Origin: Piscinibacter sp.
GTDB taxonomy: Bacteria > Pseudomonadota > Gammaproteobacteria > Burkholderiales > Burkholderiaceae_C
Length of the DNA stretch: 50,928 nucleotides
Direction of reading: 5' to 3'
Assembly (NCBI GenBank): GCA_016706565.1
Contig: JADJJI010000010.1
Location: 1-50,928 of the forward strand
The notes under the pieces are model-generated. The model ran no database searches, was not told the origin of the DNA, and was given only the letters and a program-made list of their open reading frames with translations. This document shows, piece by piece, positions 1 to 8,975 of the stretch (position 1 is its first letter; each line of letters begins with the position of its first letter). The position numbers were made by a program, and so were the translations under genes.

Positions 1-1
1 C

Positions 2-589
2 TGTGCATATGCCGAAGCTATTCAGATTGCGTACGGAGGAATACAGCACTCCACGCATGCCTTGCTTGATGACTACATCGACCAAGTAAACCAGCTACTT
101 CGCCCGAAGACCATCACGGACTTGAAGTACCTGCTTCAAGCCTTCGAAGGCGAACTGTCCGTGGAACCCGAGGTAAAGCTAACACTTGGCGGACCGACAT
201 TCCGCCAGGTTGTCCTCCCCGGGGAGCTGCAGCCGGCTGAGTGGCCAAAGTACAGGTACATGCTTCTTGAGCTATGGAAGCCTACTACTCCTGAGCTGCA
301 AACCGTGATTGACGCTGACCGAACCCAGGCTCGTGCAGCGGTCGCCCAGTCTCTTTACCGTCGGCGCTTGGCGGCATATTGCGAGGAGAACCGCGTTGAC
401 GCCGCGACCCTCACTGCGGCGGTTAAGTCTGACATTCTGACTCGCTCGAAGGACATGCACGAAGGGTTCCTAGCCGCTGTAGTTGGCAAGAAGGTCCCCT
501 TGGATAGGAAAATGTTCGAAGGGAACAATCAGCGGGAGGCCGCTCCTTCCGTGACCTCTACGGATGGTGATGAGGTTGAGGTAGGCTGA
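2..589 (+). CDS. Hypothetical protein, 3' part (gene enters from the left edge)
   Basis: The reading frame is open from base 2 to a TGA at 587-589, so the gene begins upstream of the window and at least 195 codons are present; a TTG at 62 is only an internal candidate start. I do not recognise the family. The visible part is soluble-looking, rich in Glu/Asp/Leu, with no membrane segment, and ends in an acidic tail (DGDEVEVG). A middle section (about bases 230-480) is Ala/Arg/Glu-rich and predicted helical. An intrinsic terminator follows 24 bases after the stop, which supports this as a real transcription unit. Position inside the island suggests accessory function, but nothing in the sequence names it. 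Confidence 0.6.
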   Translation, partial: CAYAEAIQIAYGGIQHSTHALLDDYIDQVNQLLRPKTITDLKYLLQAFEGELSVEPEVKLTLGGPTFRQVVLPGELQPAEWPKYRYMLLELWKPTTPELQTVIDADRTQARAAVAQSLYRRRLAAYCEENRVDAATLTAAVKSDILTRSKDMHEGFLAAVVGKKVPLDRKMFEGNNQREAAPSVTSTDGDEVEVG

Positions 590-612
590 AACCGAGCTCC
601 GAATTGACCCGA

Positions 613-636
613 GAGGGCGCTTAGGCGCCCTTTTGC
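613..636 (+). terminator. Intrinsic terminator after the first gene
   Basis: GGGCGC (615-620), a TTAG loop and GCGCCC (625-630) form a perfect 6-bp stem, followed by TTTTGCTTTT. It lies just past the stop at 589 on the same strand. Confidence 0.8.
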
Positions 637-805
637 TTTTCTTGGGGGCGGTAGACGCAGATGGCCCAAATCCCCGCAAATCAGGGACTTACCTCACTCC
701 CGGGCCATCGCCGAGACAGAATTGGGCACACTCGCCTTCCCTCTGCGGCAGCGCGCTTGCGCGAGGCCAGGGCCGAACCGAAGTGCCGCTCTCTCGCCCC
801 GCTCG

Positions 806-943
806 CTAGAGGACGTGGCCCACGACAGCCCGTGGCCGGCCTTCGTTCACACCGGCTGAGACCCGCCACCAGCAAGCGGCGTATGCCACGTCGACGTAGT
901 GCTTCTCGGGCAGGATGCGTTGATGCAATGGTTCATCTTTCAT
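806..943 (-). pseudogene. Possible transposase remnant (IS1182-like)
   Basis: A short reverse-strand frame reads LPEKHYVDVAYA about 15 residues in. This resembles the stretch LPxxHxVDxxYV found in the middle of IS1182-type transposases. Nothing recognisable continues on either side and the frame stops at 806. It lies next to another gene fragment (1,081-1,263), in a gene-poor stretch, as expected of decayed insertion debris. The call rests on one short motif and could be chance. Confidence 0.25.
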
Positions 944-1080
944 CGGGAGGCCTCCATGCTGACGGATAGGCTGCGCCTCTATACGCGTGCGGGCACGGGC
1001 GCCCGGCATGCGCGGACACTTGTTGTTGGAACATACCTGGGTTGCCAACGTGCCTGGCTGTGCCTGCCAACGGCTCCAAG

Positions 1081-1263
1081 CTAAGACTGCCAACGGGCCC
1101 CGGCCGCGAGTTGCTCACATGCTGCCCGCGAATCCCGATTCACTTCGGCAAGGTGACTCGTGTCAAGCACGATGCCGGCGACGACTAGAAGTGGCTGGAC
1201 CGGGGAGTTGAGTGTTGGGAACTGCCCTGGGCAGCCAGACTCATCAATGAAAAGTGTGAACAT
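1081..1263 (-). pseudogene. Truncated DUF3800 protein (N-terminal fragment)
   Basis: The reverse-strand frame starts MFTLFIDESGCPG and continues into LLVVAGIVLD. This is the characteristic opening of DUF3800 proteins: an RNase H-like fold with the acidic DESG motif at the N-terminus, often found near phage-defence genes. A complete member is usually 200-300 residues; here the frame stops after 60. The region downstream (lower coordinates) shows no continuation, so I read it as a 5' remnant. Intact DUF3800 function is not supported. Confidence 0.5.
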
Positions 1264-1600
1264 GGGTCTTCAAGCGCTTTCGCTGCTAGCCCCGCTTCAA
1301 CAAATCCCGAGGCCGGTACGTAAGCTGGGCTAACACCACACACTTTCGCTGCAGGCGCTTATCGACGACTTACGGTGCGGGGATGAACTCCCACTGCACG
1401 TGGCCGTGTTTGACCACGGCAAGAAGGTGCCAGAGGCCCCGGCGAACTGACAAACGTGGCGGTTGGGAAGACGCAGCGTTCGGGCGCTCCAGCTCAGCAG
1501 GCCCGTGGCCGTTTTTCAGCACGCGGCGCCCTTGGTCGCGAGCTGCCTGATACAACTATGGTTCAGAAAGCTCGCAAGACCAAATTCAGGAGACACGGAC
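1264..1600. other. Gene-poor stretch upstream of the McrB-like gene
   Basis: About 340 bases without a recognisable gene. A short + frame ending at TGA 1,448-1,450 has protein-like composition (DDLRCGDELPLHVAVFDHGKK) but no start or family that I can name. The end of the stretch holds the ribosome-binding site AGGAGA (1,588-1,593) of the next gene. No clear promoter hexamers stand out. Confidence 0.4.
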
Positions 1601-3853
1601 GTGCCCGGAAAGCTCGAATCTGACGCTGCGCTCAAGGCGCACCTCGACGCGGTATTGGTCGGGAGTGCGGCATCAAAGGGAACTCTCGACTGGGTCGCCC
1701 CGCTCGCTCAGTTCTTTGCCGAAGTCAAAGCCGGCATCCCATCGAAGCTGGACGATGCCACGTTCCTCAGGCGTCTGTGGGACGACAACCCAGTCTCGGC
1801 TACAGGCAATGGTACGGTCAAAGTCGGGCCGGCGCTGGAGAGCGGAGGCTTCCGGCAGTGGTTCGCAGGCGAAGTGGTCAAACCACTGCCCAGCGACGCC
1901 ATCGAAGCGGAGACTTGGCTCACGCAGTTCTATGAGGAGCTACGTGGCCGTCTGACCAAGCTTTGTGGGCGGACACCGCGCCTGAAATTGAACCGTGTGC
2001 TCTGCGCGATTTACCCACAGCACTTCACGTGTCTAGCAGACCTCGGTGCGCTGCGTTTCCTGCACAAGGAAATGGGTGGCAGCACCAGCGACCACCCTGT
2101 TCGTGCCCACAAGGCCATCAGAGGGCGAATCGACGGATTGCTCGGGCCGGTGCCGGTCGATGATGACCTGGAGCTTGTACGCCGTGTGGGCATTCCCTGG
2201 CTACTGTACGAGCGAGTTGCGAATGACGGAGCCGGCGAGTCCGAATCTGCAGCTCCTGCGTCTACCGCACTGAAGCCGTTGCCTGCGACTCTGCGACGCA
2301 AGGGTCTGACGGCAATGAAGGGCGGCTTCCAGACGTTGCTGAGTTACCTGGAAGACTTGCGAGAAGGCGTCACCAAGGACGAGTTCACCAGCATCATCAA
2401 AGCCTCCAATCCGGACCTCGCGCCGAACAGTCTGATTGCTGCAATCAATGTCGTCGCGCGCGAGTTTGACCTCTGCCGTCGTGACGGCGACACCTACCGA
2501 CTGAGTGCGAGGGGCCTGAACCTCCTGGAGACTCTTGACCCCGACGAATTTGCCGACCACCTCCTGACCAAGGTCCTCGGTGTAGACCACGTGGTGAAGC
2601 GTCTCGAGGCCGCACCTTTAGCCAAGGCCGAGCTGATAGCGATGCTGCAATCGGTTCACCCCGGCTGGACAACCGACTTCGCGCCTTCTTCCCTCCTCGG
2701 TTGGCTCACCAGCCTCGGCGTCATCGAAGTCGGCGAAAACAGGCACTACGCCCTGACTGACCGGGGCCGCGCCTGGGCTGAAATGGTGACATGGACACCA
2801 GAAGCACTCCCCAAGGGCCCGGAGGCTGAGGAGGTGCTTGTCGCCGCCACGCCCGGCTCGATTGCCCTACCTAAGCTCGCTGACCTCAATCGGCGCCTGA
2901 CGGACTTGGTTAAAGGGCGAATGAGTTTCGACATCGAATTGGTCGCTCAGCTCCATGCCGGCTTGTGGTTTCATCCTGTCCGCCACTTCGCAGTCCTCAC
3001 TGGAATATCTGGTTCTGGGAAGACCCAGCTCGCACTGAACTACGCCTTGGCCTTGAGCGGCTCGCAGCACGGCGACAGCGCACATGTGAGAGTTGTCCCG
3101 GTGCAGCCAGGTTGGTATGACCCGAGTCCGTTGTTGGGCTACGTGAACCCCATCCAGGACTCGTCCTATCGAAGCGCCCCGTTTCTGGACTTGCTGTTGC
3201 GCGCGGTCGCTGACCCCGAGCGGCCATATGTCGCCATCCTGGACGAAATGAATCTGTCTCACCCGGAGCAGTACCTGGCACCAGTTCTGTCGGCGATGGA
3301 AACACACGGTTGGCTCGACTTGCATCAGCTGGGAGACGAACCGGCTGGAGTGCCGATGCGGGTCCAATACCCCGCCAATCTCGCCATCATCGGCACCCTC
3401 AACATGGACGAGACCACACACGGTTTGTCCGACAAAGTGCTGGACCGCGCGTTCACGCTCGAGTTCTGGAACATCGACGTCGGTGCGTTCCCCGGTTGGT
3501 CAACCGTCGAACTGCCTGGCGAGATGAAGCAGAAGGCTCGAGCCGTACTCAACGAGTTGGTCGAAGCACTGGCGCCTGTTCGCCTGCATTTCGGTTGGAG
3601 GACCATCGACGACGTCCTGCGCTACCTGGCCTTTCACGGCTCGCTTGGAGCAACGGACGCCGATGCCTTGGACGGAGTGGTCTACGCCAAGGTCCTGCCG
3701 AAGCTTCGAGGCGACACGTCCCCGAGATTCCAGAAGGCCCTACAAGTCACGCTCGAGGTTCTCCGTAAGCATCGGCTAGAACGCTGCGTTGAGAAGCTGA
3801 TGGGTATGCAGGAAGACCTGAAGGCGACGGGTTCGACAAGGTTCTGGCGCTAG
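1601..3853 (+). CDS. McrB-like AAA+ NTPase of a two-gene restriction system
   Basis: The ATPase subunit of a type IV-like restriction module. It starts at GTG 1,601 because AGGAGA lies 8 bases upstream; the frame stays open further back to 1,463 but without such a site. The product is 750 aa. The first ~450 residues carry no family I can name, but include a helix-turn-helix-like middle part ending near YALTDRGRAWAE. Then come Walker A GISGSGKT (468-475), the VQPGWYDPSPLLGY segment typical of McrB relatives, Walker B VAILDEMN (544-551) and the sensor stretch IGTLNMDETTH...LDRAF. In McrB itself the NTPase drives translocation together with a McrC nuclease. The nuclease partner begins 9 bases downstream. 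The long unfamiliar N-terminus probably recognises the target; that is inference. Confidence 0.85.
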   Translation: MPGKLESDAALKAHLDAVLVGSAASKGTLDWVAPLAQFFAEVKAGIPSKLDDATFLRRLWDDNPVSATGNGTVKVGPALESGGFRQWFAGEVVKPLPSDAIEAETWLTQFYEELRGRLTKLCGRTPRLKLNRVLCAIYPQHFTCLADLGALRFLHKEMGGSTSDHPVRAHKAIRGRIDGLLGPVPVDDDLELVRRVGIPWLLYERVANDGAGESESAAPASTALKPLPATLRRKGLTAMKGGFQTLLSYLEDLREGVTKDEFTSIIKASNPDLAPNSLIAAINVVAREFDLCRRDGDTYRLSARGLNLLETLDPDEFADHLLTKVLGVDHVVKRLEAAPLAKAELIAMLQSVHPGWTTDFAPSSLLGWLTSLGVIEVGENRHYALTDRGRAWAEMVTWTPEALPKGPEAEEVLVAATPGSIALPKLADLNRRLTDLVKGRMSFDIELVAQLHAGLWFHPVRHFAVLTGISGSGKTQLALNYALALSGSQHGDSAHVRVVPVQPGWYDPSPLLGYVNPIQDSSYRSAPFLDLLLRAVADPERPYVAILDEMNLSHPEQYLAPVLSAMETHGWLDLHQLGDEPAGVPMRVQYPANLAIIGTLNMDETTHGLSDKVLDRAFTLEFWNIDVGAFPGWSTVELPGEMKQKARAVLNELVEALAPVRLHFGWRTIDDVLRYLAFHGSLGATDADALDGVVYAKVLPKLRGDTSPRFQKALQVTLEVLRKHRLERCVEKLMGMQEDLKATGSTRFWR

Positions 3854-3862
3854 GACTGGCAC

Positions 3863-5431
3863 GTGCTTGAGATTCGTTTGGCGCGTGAGCTTTCTGGGCC
3901 GGCGCTTTGCCCGCCGACACCCGGAGCGCCCATCACGGGCTTGCGAGAGGACACCGACTACGTCTTCGGCTGCACCGGTCGCCTGCCCGGGAGCAGGCTC
4001 TATGTCGATGACGTCGAACTGGCTCCTGGCCCTGATGGAAGTTACCGTTGGCGGCCGTCTTTCTATGCCGGGAGGGTTCTTGCCGAATTGCTGAGCCCCG
4101 AGGGCGTTCGTCAGTCCCTCTGGCTAGACGTCGGTCCAGCTGATAGCAAGTCGGGCGACCAGTGCTTCGCCGATATGGTCGGACAGATTCGTGCGTTTGA
4201 CCCGGCGCTGTTGGGCGGGGCCTCGGCAGCGACGATGGCCTTTGGGCGAGATGGACGCACCGGGCTGTATAGCGACGATGTCCTGCTGTCCAGGCTGCGT
4301 GAGCATGGGCCGTCGTTTGTTGATGCAGTTGTGGCCATTGCCCGTGCACCGCACCGTGCGCTTTCGGCCGACCTTCAGATGCTGCCGCTGTCGCGGGTCC
4401 GCCGACTGCACCCGAGTGCTTTGCGAGACCGTCGGGTCGCAGCGATGTGTTCGGGAACGCTTGGCTCTGACGTGGACTCTGAATCGATTCAGTTGCGAAG
4501 CCTGACCTCCACTCCCACCTTCGACACACCGGCGAATCGTGCCCTGGTTGCGCTTCTGCACCGGATATTGGCCACCTCCCTGCGGCTGTATCGAACAGTG
4601 GCCGACGAAGGCCTTGGTGCCAACTTCGAGGAGCAGGCTGTGCGCGTCGAGCGGCGTCTGTTGGACCTCAGTGCGCTTGAAACACGCATCCGTGTCCTGT
4701 TGTCCAGTCCCCCGTTCTCCGAAGTTCGCACCGGTGGGACGACAGCTGCCGGTCTGACTCAGGTTGCCGCGCAGCCAGCGTACAGCCGCGCTTATCGTCT
4801 TGGATGCATGGCGCTCTCGACGTCAGTCGAGGGAGACGACGAAGCAGACGCACTGCACGTCAATCATTCCTGGGGAATCTACGAGACCTGGTGCTACCTC
4901 GCAGTTGTGGAGGTGCTCGGACGATTGATTGACGCTGGCGCGGAAGAGTTCAAGCCCGCTGCGGTTTCCGCGCAGCTTGCGCATCGCCTGCCGTTGAAGG
5001 ATGGGGCCACAGTAGAGACGTACTTTCAGGCGCTGTTCCCTTCCGAAGCGCCGTCAGCCAAACGCAGTGGATGGAGCATTTCGCGGGAACGACGGCCGGA
5101 CATTCTGCTTGTGCTTCGCCACCCGAGCGGTATTCGTTCCATGGTTCTGGACGCGAAATGGCGAAGCGGGCGGGACAATGTTCTGCAGGCCATGGAGTCG
5201 GCGCACATTTACCACGACGCGCTGAGGCTCGATTCGACTGTTCCGAGTCCGTGCGTCCTGCTACTCCCGGGCCCGGCCGCGGTTCCCTCACTCGGCTCGC
5301 CCGACTACCTCGCCAGCCATGGCGTGGGCGCACTCTCAGACGTGACCGTCGGTCAGCCGGGGATGGAGACGCTGGCGCACTTGCTGACTGACTGGCTGGG
5401 TCTTGACAGGCCCAGTCCGGGGGGAAAATAG
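3863..5431 (+). CDS. DUF2357 / McrC-like PD-(D/E)XK nuclease subunit
   Basis: Partner of the upstream ATPase, starting at GTG 3,863, 9 bases after its stop. The product is 522 aa. The N-terminal ~270 residues resemble the DUF2357 domain: beta-rich start, then helices around FDTPANRALVALLHRI. The C-terminal part has the nuclease signature RPD413...LDAK432W, the D-x16-D-x-K arrangement of PD-(D/E)XK enzymes, in the order seen in COG1700/McrC-type proteins. The likely role is cleavage of foreign or modified DNA once the ATPase has engaged. Domain assignments are by eye; the motif and the operon arrangement are directly visible. A 98-base gap separates it from a convergent nuclease-fold gene. Confidence 0.8.
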   Translation: MLEIRLARELSGPALCPPTPGAPITGLREDTDYVFGCTGRLPGSRLYVDDVELAPGPDGSYRWRPSFYAGRVLAELLSPEGVRQSLWLDVGPADSKSGDQCFADMVGQIRAFDPALLGGASAATMAFGRDGRTGLYSDDVLLSRLREHGPSFVDAVVAIARAPHRALSADLQMLPLSRVRRLHPSALRDRRVAAMCSGTLGSDVDSESIQLRSLTSTPTFDTPANRALVALLHRILATSLRLYRTVADEGLGANFEEQAVRVERRLLDLSALETRIRVLLSSPPFSEVRTGGTTAAGLTQVAAQPAYSRAYRLGCMALSTSVEGDDEADALHVNHSWGIYETWCYLAVVEVLGRLIDAGAEEFKPAAVSAQLAHRLPLKDGATVETYFQALFPSEAPSAKRSGWSISRERRPDILLVLRHPSGIRSMVLDAKWRSGRDNVLQAMESAHIYHDALRLDSTVPSPCVLLLPGPAAVPSLGSPDYLASHGVGALSDVTVGQPGMETLAHLLTDWLGLDRPSPGGK

Positions 5432-5529
5432 CAACGGGTCTGGACTGCTCGCGAAAGCTGTCCTGGGGTACCGCAGTGCCAGCATCCCCTGCGCCTACGT
5501 CGCAGGACTCGCACCCTCTGAGCCAGATG

Positions 5530-6438
5530 TCACCTGCTCTTCTCCGGGCCGAGAGCCACACCAGTCGAGTGAGCGGAGCCGAAGTACCGGGCGGCGAGGT
5601 ACTTGAGGTAGTCCTCGTGTGCTTCCCAGCATATGTCGAGCAGTCGCTCGAACAGGTCTTGATAGCTCAGCGAAGTAAAGTTCAAGTCATCTCCAACCGC
5701 CTCCATGAACCGTTCAGTTTCGTGGCGGTGCGAAACCGATTCTTCGCAAGCGAAATCGTAGAAGACGTAGACGAGCGAACAAGGCCTATTCTGCGTGGCC
5801 GCAAGGCCAAGCCCATGTTTGAGGAGCTGGGGCACGTTCAACCAGTCAAAGCGCTCCTTGCCCTCGCTGATTCGCTCGGCAAGGGCTTGACATCGGGGCA
5901 GACCACGGTTGGCCCACAGCCTTCGACCATCGGCGAAGTAGCTCGCGCTTAAGCCCGAGCCGCCACTGCCCGCCCGCGTCATCCACTCCGTGAACTTTGA
6001 CTCGATAGCCAGCACACCAGAGTTCGAAGTCTCGAGCACGACGTCGAGGGTCGGGGGAGTCCCGGCCAGGCCGGTCGGGAACCTGCGCTCAAACTCGACG
6101 CCGAGCAACTCGACCCTTGCTCCGAGGGCATCCTGAAGCGGAGCCAAGGTCCTTCCAACCCAGTAGTCAAACACGTTGACCGCCAGCGCTGCCGACGAAT
6201 GTAGTGCGCAGAGCTTCGGTCGCCGACCATCGCTCGCGTGAAGCTCAGAGCCAGCACCACGCTCGAAAGCTACCCGGGTCGATGGGTTCATCGGCTGAAA
6301 CAAGTTCTGCTCGAGGTGAACCACATAGCCGCTCGCGTCTGCGACGAAATCGCGTCGGTGTGCCCACGCAATCTGCTGCTCAAGAATCCTTGCCTTGGGC
6401 GAGGCGCGCACCAGTTTCTGTCGAGGTGTTGCTCTCAT
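5530..6438 (-). CDS. PD-(D/E)XK nuclease-fold protein (PGN_0703-like)
   Basis: 302 aa, transcribed toward the McrBC-like pair. The core motif is LD132VVLE...AIE146SK148F: an acidic residue, 13 residues, then E-x-K, the active-site pattern of PD-(D/E)XK nucleases. The preceding SSAALAVNVFDYW and following WANRGLPRC parts resemble a family of putative restriction endonucleases (PGN_0703-like), but I assign that from memory of its layout and not a search. No ribosome-binding site is obvious in front of ATG 6,438. It probably adds another DNA-cleaving function to the island; it could equally be an uncharacterised metabolic nuclease. Confidence 0.6.
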   Translation of the reverse strand: MRATPRQKLVRASPKARILEQQIAWAHRRDFVADASGYVVHLEQNLFQPMNPSTRVAFERGAGSELHASDGRRPKLCALHSSAALAVNVFDYWVGRTLAPLQDALGARVELLGVEFERRFPTGLAGTPPTLDVVLETSNSGVLAIESKFTEWMTRAGSGGSGLSASYFADGRRLWANRGLPRCQALAERISEGKERFDWLNVPQLLKHGLGLAATQNRPCSLVYVFYDFACEESVSHRHETERFMEAVGDDLNFTSLSYQDLFERLLDICWEAHEDYLKYLAARYFGSAHSTGVALGPEKSR

Positions 6439-6787
6439 GTGCCCAAGCTTGCCAGAAGGCGAACGTCGAGTAGCCGGCTTTTGACTCGAAGCGCATTTCT
6501 ACGCACGCAACCAGGCATGGCACGCGTGTGCCATCGCCACTGCGCTCGCATAAGCACCTGGTGCCTATACGAACTGCTCAACCGCTGAGCTGTTCCGGCA
6601 CAGCGTGGACCCCGAGCACACCGCCAATGCGGTGGCAACCACCGTAACGGCGGTCGTTCTGGGCTTCATCAATCAAGTGCAGATGAAGACGTCTCGCACA
6701 TCTCCAGCAACGACGCGGGTTTCCCGGTCTCAGCCGTGATTGCCGAAATAACGACGCCGTTACGCCTCACCTATACCGGATGTACAC
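6439..6787. other. Divergent intergenic region before the recombinase
   Basis: 349 bases between divergent genes, with no coding frame that I trust. It holds a widely spaced inverted repeat, GTAACGGCG (6,644-6,652) and CGCCGTTAC (6,755-6,763), the second arm lying 24 bases before the recombinase start. A TATACC element (6,772-6,777) could be a weak -10, but no convincing -35 is visible. Confidence 0.35.
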
Positions 6788-8830
6788 ATGTTCGAACCAA
6801 AATCTGAAAACGAAGCCGCCGAAGTCGCGACGAGTATCTCTTCAGTTGCTGCGTCACCAGCGTCGACCTCCCAGGCGATGACGTATGCGCAGCTGCTGCA
6901 TCACGGATGCGCCTACCTTGAATCGGAAGGCATGGCGAAGCAGCAAGTCAAGAACCTGGCATCAGCGCTTCGGCTCTGGGTCGACTCGCACGGCTACTCG
7001 ATGGCGAAGGTGGTCGCCGAAGAGTTCGGCGCCTCCTTCGATGCGTTCTTCACACGCTTTTGCGATGTCATTGCAGAGCGGCTCGCAATTCGTACCCAGA
7101 AGGACCGGCAGGAGCAGTTGCTTCGGTGGCGTCGTGTCGCGGACGCGTTGCGTCACAAGGACACACTGCCTGCGGCCTTCTCCGACGCCCTGTTGCAGTG
7201 CCTGCGCCAGTCGCCTCTGACGCTGCGGCAGATTGCCCGTGAGAGCGGCATTGGTGTCCATTCACTGCAGTACTGGTCCAGCGGGAGAGGCCAACCTCGC
7301 GGTGAAGCAGTCAACCAGTTGCCAAAGCTCGAGGCGGTTCTCGAACTCCCCAAGGCGACACTCATTTCGCGGCTTCCTCTCGCGCGCCGGACACGCTACG
7401 CGCGCGGGGTGGAGAAGAACGACATAACGACGAGCTTCACCAAGGTGCGCAGAGCGCAGATGGCGAGGGTCGGACACTATGCGATGACATTCACGCCGAG
7501 ACTCACGCAGCAATGGACGGACTTGCTGAGATTGAAAACAGACCGAATGCGCGATGAGGCCAGGGGAAGGAATACGTGGCGCGTGAAGCCCATCGAGCGC
7601 GTCGGCATGCCTGTGACTCCAGCGATGGTCATCAACGGGCGGGTGTGCCCAACCGGTGCGGTCCACTGGGCGAACTTTTCTTCCTATCTCGGTTGGCTGA
7701 AGTTGCCCGCTCCCGAAGGGCACAGCATGGACGCCTCCGAGGCCGACACGCTCGCTTGGCTTGCCGACCCGGACCTTGTGGTCAGCTACGCGCACTGGCG
7801 CATCAACTTCTCGGACATGAAATTTCACAACGGCGTGAACGTGTTCCTTCAACTTGTCGAAAGCTATCTACGTCCCAAGACCGGCTTCGTTTGGCTTCGA
7901 CACGACCTTCTCAAGACCGTTCCAGGACTTGAGTTGCTGTCCGATGACTCCGTCGGCGACGGCGCGTCCGACCGCTCGCGTTGGCAGCGTCACTGCGAAA
8001 TGGCCCGCCGCAAGATTCGTGCTTTTCGCGAGCGAGCGGAAGACACGATGGGTGTTCGCCTATCCCGAGACCCGACTGAACGCATCGCAGTCATCTTGCA
8101 GGACGAGTTTCCGCTCAAGCGTCTTGTCGCGTTTGTCGAGACCCTCGAGCGGTCTGCCCCACCACCCGCCCATCACCGCGACTACTGCGCCTGGATTCGC
8201 GACGTGCTGATGTGCCGGTTGTTCATCTCGAATCCGTTGCGTGTCAGCCAGTACGCGGTGATGACATTCCGGGCGGACGGCAGGGGGAACCTGTTGCGCG
8301 TCGGTCCTGGACAGTATCGAATCAAGTTCGACGCGGCAGACTTCAAGAACGAGAAGGGGGCGGCGCACATGCCTTACGACGTTGCGGTCGACCCGCTTGT
8401 GGCGCCGTGGATTGACCGCTACCTCGCCGAGGCTCGGCCGTATTTGGTCGATGCGGATGAGACGGACAGACTGCTGCTGGCCGCCGCCGTTGGTCCGCGT
8501 AAGGCGAAGTCATTCCTCGAGAGGCTTGGCATGCAGGAGAACAAGGGCTGGAGCGCCGGAGGCATGCTGCACCGCCTCAAGGTCCTGACGTCGACCTACA
8601 TCGAAAGTTGCCCCGGCTTCGGTCCTCATGCATTTCGACATGTCATTGCGACTGACCACCTGCGGCGCAATCCGGGGGACTACCTCAACGTCGCGACCCT
8701 GCTCCATGACAAGCTCGAGACGGTTCTCAAGAGCTACGGCCACCTCCGCGTCGCCGACGGGCTGCGAGTGCTGTCTTCTGGCATCCGGGAAGCGACCTCG
8801 CAGCTGGCGGCTGAACGCAAGGCAGCTTGA
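6788..8830 (+). CDS. Tyrosine recombinase/integrase with internal HTH
   Basis: 680 aa. The C-terminal third carries the full catalytic set of tyrosine recombinases: R485 in NPLRVS, a lysine in FKNEK (K520 or K523), H614-x-x-R617 in PHAFRH, H640 in LLHDK and the nucleophile Y650 in KSYGHL. The N-terminal ~130 residues look like a SAM-like core-binding region; near residues 145-195 lies a Cro-like helix-turn-helix (LRQIARESGIGVHSLQYW), which is unusual. At 680 aa it is far longer than phage integrases (about 350-450). It sits in the middle of the island and not next to the tRNA-Asn end, so it may move its own smaller unit or be the left-over integrase of a nested element. A strong terminator follows. 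Confidence 0.8.
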   Translation: MFEPKSENEAAEVATSISSVAASPASTSQAMTYAQLLHHGCAYLESEGMAKQQVKNLASALRLWVDSHGYSMAKVVAEEFGASFDAFFTRFCDVIAERLAIRTQKDRQEQLLRWRRVADALRHKDTLPAAFSDALLQCLRQSPLTLRQIARESGIGVHSLQYWSSGRGQPRGEAVNQLPKLEAVLELPKATLISRLPLARRTRYARGVEKNDITTSFTKVRRAQMARVGHYAMTFTPRLTQQWTDLLRLKTDRMRDEARGRNTWRVKPIERVGMPVTPAMVINGRVCPTGAVHWANFSSYLGWLKLPAPEGHSMDASEADTLAWLADPDLVVSYAHWRINFSDMKFHNGVNVFLQLVESYLRPKTGFVWLRHDLLKTVPGLELLSDDSVGDGASDRSRWQRHCEMARRKIRAFRERAEDTMGVRLSRDPTERIAVILQDEFPLKRLVAFVETLERSAPPPAHHRDYCAWIRDVLMCRLFISNPLRVSQYAVMTFRADGRGNLLRVGPGQYRIKFDAADFKNEKGAAHMPYDVAVDPLVAPWIDRYLAEARPYLVDADETDRLLLAAAVGPRKAKSFLERLGMQENKGWSAGGMLHRLKVLTSTYIESCPGFGPHAFRHVIATDHLRRNPGDYLNVATLLHDKLETVLKSYGHLRVADGLRVLSSGIREATSQLAAERKAA

Positions 8831-8867
8831 GGAGCTTGAGTCGTCAGGCTGCGCTGATGAATGAAGT

Positions 8868-8909
8868 CCGCCGGCAGTTGACGTTGCAGGTCAACTGCCG
8901 GCGGTTTTT
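8868..8909 (+). terminator. Strong intrinsic terminator after the recombinase gene
   Basis: A 15-bp perfect stem (8,868-8,882 with 8,890-8,904; core CCGGCAGTTGAC) closes a 7-base loop and is followed by five T. It separates the recombinase from the hipBA unit. Confidence 0.9.
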
Positions 8910-8975
8910 CGTTCAAACGCTTCGGCCGGCTCTCTGTAGTCGGTCTTGTGCGTGGTTGGCGGGCACGAGTAATTT

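Noticed and set aside
1463-1600. Upstream extension of the McrB-like protein
   Set aside because: Open but Arg-rich, without a ribosome-binding site; AGGAGA before GTG 1,601 is far better.
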